A stretch of DNA of 37,522 nucleotides from a virus: positions 1-37,522 of IMG/VR virus record IMGVR_UViG_3300048586_000889. One strand, given 5' to 3'. The first letter of the stretch is position 1; the number at the start of each line of letters is the position of its first letter. Below, piece after piece: positions 22,636-29,851 of the stretch. The notes below the pieces were generated by a model. The model did not search any database, was not told the origin of the DNA, and was given only the letters and a program-made list of their open reading frames with translations. Both the position numbers and the translations under genes were made by a program.

Positions 22636-23508
22636 TTACGCTCTTGGAATTTCCAGGATTTCTGGGTTCGGAAGAATTTTCGCGGAGTTGACCCATGAAC
22701 CAAGAAGTTCATCAATGAAGCCAGGGACCTCGGTAGGTTCGCACACCCGATAAAGCTCACGACCTACTCGAGTAAGCAGTGCCTCCCCAATTGGGAGCGT
22801 AGACTTGGCCTTTTCAGTCAATTGAACCGTGATTCGTTTCGACCCATACTGAAAAGTTGTTGTGTCTGGCACCCCCGCAATGGCCATGCCAAGCTGTCCG
22901 TATTGAATCAAACCAATACTTTCAAGATGCAGAACTAAGTCGAAATTGATACCGAATTGCTCATATAGGTTGATCTTGTCAGGATCGTATATCAATTGCA
23001 CATCCTCAAATTCAATACAGAACCTGCACAGATTTGAAAATGCATTGGCGTCTCGACGATCAAGATCGCCAATAACGTTTATGGTTTTTCTTGAGAAGCT
23101 CCCTTCGCGATTCCATTCTCCAGCCAGGATCCTCGACCATAAATTCTTCATATCGGAATCTGTGTAGTTCCTACACTTCTCGAAGAAGTTAATGATCCAG
23201 TCTGGATCGAGAGGCTCCCGATCCTGCTTGTCCTGAAGCAATGGAAGCATACCTACAATGATATCTTCCATCGTCTCTTGCTTTCGAGTTTCCTCGCAAG
23301 CTGCTCGAGTAAGTGCACGAACTTGCAAATCGCTCACAGCGATTTTTGCCATTTCTGAATAGACCATTGCATCGCTTTCGGCCTTGGCAATTCGCCTTAT
23401 TTGCCAGGGCTTTGCATATCCAGTGATCGCACTTGAAATCTGTTTGGTTATTTCGATTGCAGGCTTCGCTAGAATTCCTGCGGCTGCTAATGTCGTAACG
23501 TCTATCAT
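22636..23508 (-). CDS. DUF2806-like protein, cargo gene (moron)
   Basis: 290 aa. The middle matches the DUF2806 signature: DPDWIINFFEKCRNYTDSDM, then LWSRILAGEWNREGSFSRKT and a DLDRRDANAFSNLCRF helix (family consensus DW..RFF......E..Q.LWG.iLAGE...PGSFS.rTL..L..l...eA..F). The N-terminal hydrophobic stretch (TTLAAAGILAKPAIEITKQI) could be membrane-associated. The family has no settled function and is found near defence and mobile loci. The gene is noticeably richer in A+T than terminase, gpW and portal on either side. It is collinear with them, so it is an accessory gene inserted between two core genes, most simply explained as superinfection exclusion, lysogenic conversion or defence. An upstream TTG at 23523 is the alternative start. 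Confidence 0.65.
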   Translation of the reverse strand: MIDVTTLAAAGILAKPAIEITKQISSAITGYAKPWQIRRIAKAESDAMVYSEMAKIAVSDLQVRALTRAACEETRKQETMEDIIVGMLPLLQDKQDREPLDPDWIINFFEKCRNYTDSDMKNLWSRILAGEWNREGSFSRKTINVIGDLDRRDANAFSNLCRFCIEFEDVQLIYDPDKINLYEQFGINFDLVLHLESIGLIQYGQLGMAIAGVPDTTTFQYGSKRITVQLTEKAKSTLPIGEALLTRVGRELYRVCEPTEVPGFIDELLGSWVNSAKILPNPEILEIPRA

Positions 23509-23602
23509 CGGGCATGCCCCCAAATGCTGGATTGAGTTCTTCTGTGAAGAGGGAGCGTATGAGATTATGGCAAATCAAACCACTTTGCAATGAGAAGGTT
23601 GA

Positions 23603-25726
23603 CTATCCCCTCGCCGCTGCTCGCATTTCGGCGAGCGTCTTTCGGCGAGGCTTGTTTGCCTGGCCCTCGGCCGCTTGCTTCATTTCGCTGAGCGATCGTG
23701 AGCTTCGGTGAGGCTTGCGGCGGGTGGCGAGGGTTTCGGCTGGGGAGGTAGCTCCCTCCATACTGGCGGCGACTCCGGAGAGAATGAGCGCGTCGAGGAA
23801 GTGATTGTCGCGGCCTAGCTTTCGCTGCCACTCGTAAACCTGGCGGCCGTGGCCAAACGTCTCGGTCGGATACTCCGCTGAAAGGTTATCCGCGATCATG
23901 CGATGGCGAGCCGGGCCAGCTCGGAACAATTGCCAAGCTCCCGGATCCGCATCGTCGACAGAGAACGACTCGGCGATGAAGGTCTTCCAGCGGTTGGTGT
24001 CGACGATAACATGCCGCGAACCTCGCACACGCTTCGTAGGAGGGACTCGCCAGCCGAATCCGAATCTTTCCCCCTTTTGCTTCTTGAGCGTGTCCCATGG
24101 CCGCGCACGAGCTCCAACGCCAATCCCTTTGGACGGCATCCAGTTGATCGATCCGGTGAAGCCGTCGCAGAAGCGATAAACCGCTTCGGTTCGGAATCCG
24201 GAGTCGGTGATCGCGCGACGGATGGGAATGACCGTTCCATCGTCTCGGGTGTATCGCCTGGTCGCGAGCTCGATCGAGAGCATTTGGAGTGCTTTGATCA
24301 GTGCCTCGGCCGGGCGAGTTTGTTTGGTCGCCCGCATGTAAGTGCGATCGCATTGATCGAGGGTCGTGTAATCGACGCCTTGATCGGGCCAGATCCCATA
24401 ATCGACCACGAGCCCACGAAACTCGGGGCTCGTGCCGAGTAGGGTCCACCATAGCGTGGAGTCTTGCACGTCGACTCCGAGGGTAAGGTTCTCGACCCAA
24501 TCGGGGAGCTCGCCTCGTTTGTGAGTTGGCAAGACTCGCAGGCAGTACTCGTCGCTCGTGAGGATTCGCAAAGCCGTCGCGATTGCGATCGTGGGCTTGG
24601 GTTCGTTGTTGTACTCAGCATCGAACGTATCGGGATTGTCCGCTCGCAATCCATAGGCATGCTGTATCGCCGAGAGCTCGTGCTCGTAGTATCGAGCCTC
24701 CCAACCGACGCGGCTCCCAGCGTCCATCGCCTTTCGATTCTTGCGATAGAAAGCCGTGGCCTTTGGGTGGGTGTCGTCTCCGGAATCGATTTCCTCCGCG
24801 CGGATCTCGAGATACTGATCCCAAAGCTTTGTTGCAGTAGGCCAATCGTAGACCAGTTTGCATCGCATCCCGTGCCACTTGGGATTGAGCTTGGGGTTGA
24901 GCAATCGATCGGCGACGTCTCCCTCGCGGATCACTGTGACCGCTGCAAACCCGGCGATGCGTTGGCCTGGTCCAGCTAAACCAAGGATTGCACCGGAGAG
25001 GACCTTTTCCCGCTTTGCGCATTCGATCTCCGATCGCGCCGAGAGGTCGGTTTGCGGGTCGTTGATGAGAACGAAGTCGGGCCGCAGCGTCTTGCCGTCT
25101 GCGGTGACGGTTTGCATCCCACGAATACGGCCGAGAATTCCCGAACATCGGAACGTTGCTCCGGAGGCCTTGCTCCCCGGCACGGTTGGAAAGACGAGCT
25201 CTTTCTTCGTCCATGTGATGAGCGTCCGATCGCCAAGACACGTTTGTGCATTGGCTCGTTGAGTGATCCCCTCGAGAGCTCGAATCGGAATCGCGATCTC
25301 GGGAAAGTCCTCGCGGAGGAGATCGTTCGTCTCCCATTCGATCTTGAGAACGTCGAGCGATTCCTCGGCCGCCTGGCCGTCCGCTTCGATCAACGCGAGA
25401 AAGCGGCGATGGCCATAACTGAGAGCCCAGTTGCCTGCTCGGATGAGGATCGTGGTCTTTCCAGATCCTCGAGACATCGCGATGCAAAAGAGACCGCCCT
25501 CGAGAGTCGCTTTTTCAATCGACTTGATCACTTTGAGGTGATCTTCTGAGAAAGGCTTAGGGAAACTCTCCGGGTAGTACGTGAGCAGATACCGCTCTAG
25601 GTTCCGTTCGCAGGCCTGGCGGCGTTTATAGTTTTTGGGGCGTGGTATGCGCCCGACGTCGCGTTTGTCTTCAGCTGCCTGTCGCTGTCGCGTGTTGACT
25701 CGGGCCTTATGCGCTTCGTAGCTCAT
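23603..25726 (-). CDS. Terminase large subunit (GpA family)
   Basis: 707 aa packaging motor, ATPase plus nuclease. Walker A is SRGSGKTT at 85-92. The Walker B region is PDFVLINDPQTDLSA (216-230). The nuclease domain carries LTLGVDVQDSTLWW and later conserved acidic and RKLGRDNHFLDAL motifs of GpA terminases. The last 50 residues are basic with two copies of a short helix (SLSEMKQAAEG and TLAEMRAAARG), a possible portal-docking tail. It opens the late operon: the DNA upstream holds an early terminator at 25783-25825. No terminase small subunit is identified with certainty. Confidence 0.95.
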   Translation of the reverse strand: MSYEAHKARVNTRQRQAAEDKRDVGRIPRPKNYKRRQACERNLERYLLTYYPESFPKPFSEDHLKVIKSIEKATLEGGLFCIAMSRGSGKTTILIRAGNWALSYGHRRFLALIEADGQAAEESLDVLKIEWETNDLLREDFPEIAIPIRALEGITQRANAQTCLGDRTLITWTKKELVFPTVPGSKASGATFRCSGILGRIRGMQTVTADGKTLRPDFVLINDPQTDLSARSEIECAKREKVLSGAILGLAGPGQRIAGFAAVTVIREGDVADRLLNPKLNPKWHGMRCKLVYDWPTATKLWDQYLEIRAEEIDSGDDTHPKATAFYRKNRKAMDAGSRVGWEARYYEHELSAIQHAYGLRADNPDTFDAEYNNEPKPTIAIATALRILTSDEYCLRVLPTHKRGELPDWVENLTLGVDVQDSTLWWTLLGTSPEFRGLVVDYGIWPDQGVDYTTLDQCDRTYMRATKQTRPAEALIKALQMLSIELATRRYTRDDGTVIPIRRAITDSGFRTEAVYRFCDGFTGSINWMPSKGIGVGARARPWDTLKKQKGERFGFGWRVPPTKRVRGSRHVIVDTNRWKTFIAESFSVDDADPGAWQLFRAGPARHRMIADNLSAEYPTETFGHGRQVYEWQRKLGRDNHFLDALILSGVAASMEGATSPAETLATRRKPHRSSRSLSEMKQAAEGQANKPRRKTLAEMRAAARG

Positions 25727-25782
25727 CCCCTGAAAGTAGAGGGATGCAAAGAGATCGCATGCGAGTGCGATACCAACAAACT

Positions 25783-25825
25783 AAAAAACCCCTCAAGCTG
25801 ACACGCTCGAACCAGCTCAGAGGGG
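25783..25825 (-). terminator. Rho-independent terminator between early/middle region and late operon
   Basis: On the minus strand a hairpin built from GAGGGG/CCCCTC and CAGCT/AGCTG stems with a 12-base loop is followed by six Ts (AAAAAA at 25783-25788 on + strand). It ends transcripts coming from the sigma-factor side before terminase. It therefore marks a boundary between transcription units. Confidence 0.85.
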
Positions 25826-25915
25826 CAAATCTTCGCGAGGAAGACTTCATTCAATTTACGGAATCGCGAGCCACTTGCAAGCAATTTCAAGAGAGAATTT
25901 TTGACCTATCAGCGA

Positions 25916-25931
25916 GGGCAATTAATTGCCC
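25916..25931. promoter_or_regulatory. 16-bp perfect palindrome
   Basis: GGGCAATTAATTGCCC, followed by further C residues, lies just after the stop codon of the 81 aa gene and about 90 bases before the terminator. It could be a hairpin in the mRNA or a dimer-binding site. No neighbouring copy is seen. Confidence 0.5.
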
Positions 25932-25932
25932 C

Positions 25933-26178
25933 CTACCGGCCGGATTCACAGCCCTTTGAATGAGGCTGCCGAGGGTTCTGCCGCAGCTGCTCGATCGCGG
26001 TGATGGATCGCGATTGCTTGTAGCTCGGAGCCCCGCAGTCGAATCGATAGTAGGTGACCTCGCGCGAGCTCTTGTAGGCTCGAGCGATCGAACCGCAACA
26101 GGGGCACACGCGAGCAGCTCGGCGGGGCTGCGATCCGAATCGAGATTGTCGGAGCACGCGGCGTGGATCGTTGTTCAA
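25933..26178 (-). CDS. Small zinc-finger-like protein
   Basis: 81 aa. VCPCCGSIARAYKSSREVTYYRFDCGAPSYKQSRSIT (about 24-60) has a zinc-ribbon-like knuckle with C25, C27, C28 and C48; a fourth ligand beyond C48 is not obvious, so it may be degenerate or use another residue. The C-terminus is basic and rich in Gln and Arg. It overlaps the SNase-like gene by four bases and precedes the early terminator. Possible roles: late transcription co-factor (Ogr/Delta-like zinc-finger) or small terminase subunit; neither is proven. Confidence 0.55.
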   Translation of the reverse strand: MNNDPRRVLRQSRFGSQPRRAARVCPCCGSIARAYKSSREVTYYRFDCGAPSYKQSRSITAIEQLRQNPRQPHSKGCESGR

Positions 26179-26987
26179 AACGGCATCTCCTTACAAAGTC
26201 CCTCGCGAACGAGAAACTCATTGAGCGTGAGCGTCTCATCGAGCCAGATCCATCCAGAGTGGCGAGAGTTCGCTTTGAGCGATCCCACCCAATCCTCGGG
26301 TCCATTCATGGGGCGAGGGATGGTCACGGCGAGTTGCGTAGCTTTCGTCATCGCATCCCAAGACGCATCGTATGCGGCCTGCAGTTTGAGTGGATCCGAA
26401 TAGCAATCAATCAACCAGATCTCTAGCTCATCACCGCAGGTCGTTCGGATCGTCCAGCCGTCGATCGGATGCTCGCACCGAACCGGTTGTGAGATTCCGA
26501 GCGTGAGACCGGATTGCGGCCGCTGGATCGGTCTGATCGAACGCGACTCCTCGATCCGTTCCGTGAGGACCGCAGCAAAGCCGTTCGATTCGAGCGGGAA
26601 TGGAGGAGTACTCGAACGGAGCCCGTAACCGACAAGGAGATCCGATACGGTCACCTCGCCATCAAGCCAGATCCAACCAGGCTTGGGTGTATCCTTGGCC
26701 AGTTCTCGCAGCCAGAGTCCCCAGGAGGCGCATGGAGGCTCGGGGATCGTGACGGCGACAGAGGTAGCTATGGTGAGAGCTCGCTCGAGGAGGATTCGCT
26801 CCTGCCTCGTGAACGGGATCGGATCATAGGATCGATAGCACGGATAGCAATCGATCGGGTCGATCTCCATCGCTCGGAACTCTAGGCCAAGCGACAGAGT
26901 AGTTTGAAGGATAGTCACCGAATCCGCTTCGACGGTAAGACCGCGCGGAGGGACCTTGGCAGGTTGAAGAATGGTCAAGCGATTCAC
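26175..26987 (-). CDS. Duplicated SNase-like (OB-fold) protein
   Basis: 270 aa from a GTG at 26987, with a TTG at 27008 as alternative. The protein is two homologous halves. Each ends with VAVTIPEP.../LAVTIPRP..., a Trp-rich turn (GWIWLDGEVTVSDLLVGYGL against GWIWLDETLTLNEFLVREGL), and starts with a strand block. The LNEFLVREGL ending resembles the SNase/thermonuclease tail (LNxxLVxxGLA). The catalytic Arg/Asp/Glu set of nuclease SNases is not visible, so the halves may be non-catalytic OB folds that bind DNA or protein. Duplicate design and the pairing with the sigma gene (gap of 72 bases) suggest a regulatory or replication role. The family assignment is inferred from patterns only. Confidence 0.55.
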   Translation of the reverse strand: MNRLTILQPAKVPPRGLTVEADSVTILQTTLSLGLEFRAMEIDPIDCYPCYRSYDPIPFTRQERILLERALTIATSVAVTIPEPPCASWGLWLRELAKDTPKPGWIWLDGEVTVSDLLVGYGLRSSTPPFPLESNGFAAVLTERIEESRSIRPIQRPQSGLTLGISQPVRCEHPIDGWTIRTTCGDELEIWLIDCYSDPLKLQAAYDASWDAMTKATQLAVTIPRPMNGPEDWVGSLKANSRHSGWIWLDETLTLNEFLVREGLCKEMPF

Positions 26988-27058
26988 CCCAAGCAGATAG
27001 CAAAACAATTCCGTGAGCCGATGCTCGCGGTGTGTCTATCTGTCTGGTATTGGCCAAA

Positions 27059-27739
27059 TCATGACCTGGCTAAAGTCTCGTTCAGCCTCTCAGGCTGCTT
27101 TCTGAGATTTTTTAGAATGGCCTCCATCATTTGCGATACTCGGCTTTCGGAAAGCCCCATGATGGTGGCGATCTCGTGCATCCTCGCAGATTTGAACCAA
27201 TAGAGATGCATGATCGTCTGCTCGTCGATCGAGAGACTCCGGAAGGCCTCCACCAGCGCATCGTCTCGATCGAGATCCGTCTCCAGTCTCCGGATGCGAG
27301 TCCGAGCGGTCTCGAGGGCCTCTAGAGCTACCGTGTTCTGATCCGGAGATCGTAGCATCCCGGTATGATCTGCGAACTCGTCATCGTTGACCGCGTGACC
27401 AACAGCATGCTGGATTTTGAGAGTATCTGCAGCACTCTTTTTGATCTGCTTCCGGTGCAAACGCGAAAGATGATCCAGAGATCGCATGCAATCCTTCATG
27501 GTGTACTGGATCCGCATCGCGCAGTAGGTGCGAAACGAAGAGCCGTTCGGTTCGTAGGTTTTGATGGCGTTGAGCAGCCCCTCGCCCGCAGCACTGACCA
27601 AAGCGTCTCGATCGACCTTTCGATTGAGACGTTTGAATTTCTTCATCGCAAGAGATCGAGCCATGGGGTAGAAATGCTCGCAGATCGCAGCCTTTACATC
27701 GGGCTCGTGTCGTCGTGACCAATCGAATTCCGGATCCAT
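27059..27739 (-). CDS. Phage-encoded RNA polymerase sigma factor (sigma-70 family)
   Basis: 226 aa. Residues about 26-89 match region 2: MARSLAMKKFKRLNRKVDRD, LVSAAGEGLLNAIKTYEPNG, FRTYCAMRIQYTMKDCMRSL, the pattern of core binding and -10 recognition in FliA/WhiG-like factors. Residues about 168-214 match region 4: LSIDEQTIMHLYWF then MHEIATIMGLSESRVSQMME, a helix-turn-helix for -35 recognition. Region 1 is absent and the intervening part is short. It would redirect host RNA polymerase, most likely to late promoters. It lies directly upstream of the early terminator and the terminase operon, and on the same strand. Confidence 0.88.
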   Translation of the reverse strand: MDPEFDWSRRHEPDVKAAICEHFYPMARSLAMKKFKRLNRKVDRDALVSAAGEGLLNAIKTYEPNGSSFRTYCAMRIQYTMKDCMRSLDHLSRLHRKQIKKSAADTLKIQHAVGHAVNDDEFADHTGMLRSPDQNTVALEALETARTRIRRLETDLDRDDALVEAFRSLSIDEQTIMHLYWFKSARMHEIATIMGLSESRVSQMMEAILKNLRKQPERLNETLARS

Positions 27740-27948
27740 CGCAGGAGAGTCTCGCTAAGGGCAAACCGCTCCATCGGTGCAACCGTCGTCCATGCTCGTA
27801 GCAGCCTATCGAAAAATGATCTTTCTGTGCAAGGTGTTATTAGTGAAGAAAGGTTCGAGAAGATTTGACTGTGTGACAAGACTTGGTCAACATGTTGCTC
27901 CCACTCATGCTTTCACAACTGGCAAATCCAGAATGTAGGATCCCCGAA

Positions 27949-28851
27949 ATGGAAATCACTAATTTCCCGATCAAACCCGATGGACGCGCCTCTATATGGC
28001 GTTACCTAGATCTCCCCAGGTTTTTGTCGCTAGTCTCGACCAGAAGGCTCTTTCTTCCGAGTGTTACGACGCTGCAGAGGATTGATCCATTTGAAGGAAC
28101 GTTGTCAGAAGCGGAGATAAACGAACAAAAGGAATTCTTCAAGCGTTTCTTACAATGGACGAACGAGGAAGAGAACGGTTCAGACGATGACCTTCGGAGA
28201 GGGTTACTTGACTACAACGCTTCTTTCAAATCGATGCAAGAAAACTTGGAGTTCATTGCAGCCTGGACGTTTATCTCGTGCTGGCACGCTAAGTCAAACG
28301 AATGCGACCTGATGTGGAAATCTTACGGAGCCATGATCGCGATCAAGTCAACAGTAGAAGCGTTAGAAGCCGAATTGAGTTCGGGTTTAAAATTATTCTG
28401 TAACGCCCGCCCCCCGAATGAACCCGAACTTAACGTTGGTTTTGTTCGCTACATGAACTTCGCGAAAGAAAGGATACCCTCGTACAGTTTCGGATCATAT
28501 TTTTGCAAACGCGAAAACTTCGCATCAGAGAACGAGATAAGGGCTGTCATCTCAGCAGTCCCGTATGTTGCGGATCCAAGTGGTAGGCACATGTTTGCTG
28601 GGATCGAACCTAGTAAATTCGAGCTTGACCGCAATAAGCAGTCACTTCCTGGACTGTCTATTTCCGTTAATCTCGAGAACCTAATCCAAGAAGTAGTCGT
28701 TTCCCCAGCAGCGCCCCAATGGTTCTACGAGACCTTGCTCGCCTCGTTATCACAAATGCAAATAGGCACCATAGCCTCCAGAGTCAGTCACTCTGTTCTG
28801 AAAAAGATTCCTCCCCTACTGTTCGATGAGGCTTGCCCTCCATTTGCTTGA
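27949..28851 (+). CDS. DUF2971-like protein, + strand cargo gene
   Basis: 300 aa from the ATG at 27949, chosen because AGGA lies eight bases upstream and the preceding in-frame codons (from an ATG at 27892) do not match the family. Residues 16-50 (IWRYLDLPRFLSLVSTRRLF, LPSVTTLQRIDPFEG) are the DUF2971 start: strand, helix and a LxxPFEG turn. The rest (ISCWHAKSNECDLMWKSYG; EIRAVISAVPYVAD) continues the family pattern. DUF2971 proteins occur near defence and mobile loci; activity is not established. It is the only + strand gene between 2.2 and 37.5 kb, is more AT-rich than its neighbours, and its 3' end overlaps the end of the opposing gene by 68 bases. Strong candidate moron with its own promoter in the 209-base gap upstream. 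Confidence 0.68.
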   Translation: MEITNFPIKPDGRASIWRYLDLPRFLSLVSTRRLFLPSVTTLQRIDPFEGTLSEAEINEQKEFFKRFLQWTNEEENGSDDDLRRGLLDYNASFKSMQENLEFIAAWTFISCWHAKSNECDLMWKSYGAMIAIKSTVEALEAELSSGLKLFCNARPPNEPELNVGFVRYMNFAKERIPSYSFGSYFCKRENFASENEIRAVISAVPYVADPSGRHMFAGIEPSKFELDRNKQSLPGLSISVNLENLIQEVVVSPAAPQWFYETLLASLSQMQIGTIASRVSHSVLKKIPPLLFDEACPPFA

Positions 28852-29140
28852 TTTCCGGAGGCTGTCCCGCCATTGGTTCACCAAAAATCTTCAGGTATTC
28901 AGAACGGATCATTTGTTCGATGTAGTTCATGTATTCATCGCACTGCGAGAATTCCCAAGAAGATGAATGGTTTGAATCCTCTGACTTGATCTCATCGTAG
29001 AGCTTTACAAACATGCGCAATTGCATGGCGAGGCTGGCAACTCGCAAAGGGAATTCACTGACCGCTCGCCATCTTTCGACTTTAAACTTCTGCAGCACTT
29101 CAACTCTTCGCTGGTCGATCGGATCATTCGCTCGCTGCAT
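28784..29140 (-). CDS. Unknown early protein
   Basis: 118 aa, start at the ATG at 29140, which overlaps the preceding stop as TAATG; an ATG at 29182 also exists. Largely helical: RRVEVLQKFKVERWRAVSEF, VASLAMQLRMFVKLYDEIKS. The C-terminus (from about residue 100) is poorly ordered and lies antisense to the end of the DUF2971-like gene, so this gene's tail may have been altered when that gene inserted. No family recognised. Middle-early region, near replication genes. Confidence 0.62.
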   Translation of the reverse strand: MQRANDPIDQRRVEVLQKFKVERWRAVSEFPLRVASLAMQLRMFVKLYDEIKSEDSNHSSSWEFSQCDEYMNYIEQMIRSEYLKIFGEPMAGQPPEIKQMEGKPHRTVGEESFSEQSD

Positions 29141-29613
29141 TATCTTTTCCACCGCATGATTGTTCTCAGCAAGCGGCGCCATTGATAGCGCAGATCATCA
29201 ACAGCATCCTCGTAGTCCGAACTCGCTTTGGTGTCCGTGATTGGCGATCGCGTGTCCAGATCGGGGAGCCTATCTGCTAAATCATCGACATCGAAGTGTG
29301 GCCCGAAGATCGCTTTTCCCCTGTACCGAAATCCTTCGCGGACCTCATGCTCTTGAGCTGCGAGGACTGCTTTGAGAGCCGTCTGCACAATCTCGCTCGT
29401 GGTTGAGTATCGGGAGACCAGCCACTTTCGGCCGTCCTGCACTTGATACTTGCCTGTCGTCTCATCCCAGGCGTCGAAAGAAACCTGTAGATAGATTGCC
29501 CCTTCAGGATCTTGATAGACCAAATTGACGCTGATCGTCCAGTCTAGATATTCGATTCGTTCTACTATGCGCCTGATTTGCTTAAGCGTAAGTCTTCCCT
29601 GTGATTTAGTCAT
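29140..29613 (-). CDS. Unknown early protein, conserved-looking
   Basis: 157 aa. Starts MTKSQGRLTLKQIRRIVERI with a GGAGCG element before the ATG, then strands with LDWTISVNLVYQDPEGAIYL and QVSFDAWDETTGKYQVQDGR, a helix STTSEIVQTALKAVLAAQEH, and a basic C-terminal tail (YQWRRLLRTIMRWKR). The GKAIFGPHFDVDDLADRL stretch looks like a conserved phage motif. Probably a small DNA-metabolism or replication accessory protein; function unknown. Confidence 0.66.
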   Translation of the reverse strand: MTKSQGRLTLKQIRRIVERIEYLDWTISVNLVYQDPEGAIYLQVSFDAWDETTGKYQVQDGRKWLVSRYSTTSEIVQTALKAVLAAQEHEVREGFRYRGKAIFGPHFDVDDLADRLPDLDTRSPITDTKASSDYEDAVDDLRYQWRRLLRTIMRWKR

Positions 29614-29635
29614 TTTCGCTCCTGCGTGGTGTTGT

Positions 29636-29851
29636 TTATGAATCGTATCTACCGGTAGTCGCGATCAACTCTCTCGCTGATCGCAAGCTGTCCTCGAGGA
29701 GCTGAACGAGCTCCTCGGCATCCTCGACGTCGAGGAGTGCTTTTTTCTGCCCGAATCGCCTTGCCGTCCCAGCGGCCTTGTGAAGCTTGCTGCTTAGCAT
29801 TTCAGCTCGCTGGAGCTCGGGTGGTAAAGCCAAATCGTCAGTCAACTGCAT
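29636..29851 (-). CDS. Small helical protein after the replication gene
   Basis: 71 aa from the ATG at 29851, chosen because the preceding in-frame part (from 29908 or 29965) lies inside the 3' end of the initiator gene and looks non-conserved. Its ATG overlaps the initiator gene end by ten bases, so it can be translated by coupling. Sequence: QLTDDLALPPELQRAEMLSS, a helix, then LLDVEDAEELVQLLEDSLRS. No motif. In lambda the gene after O is P, a helicase loader, but this protein is much too small for that. Confidence 0.5.
   Translation of the reverse strand: MQLTDDLALPPELQRAEMLSSKLHKAAGTARRFGQKKALLDVEDAEELVQLLEDSLRSARELIATTGRYDS

Noticed and set aside
23603-25726. Large-subunit terminase as a recombinase or helicase
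   Set aside because: The GpA order of Walker A, LINDPQ and nuclease motif, and the neighbours gpW and portal, fit terminase better.
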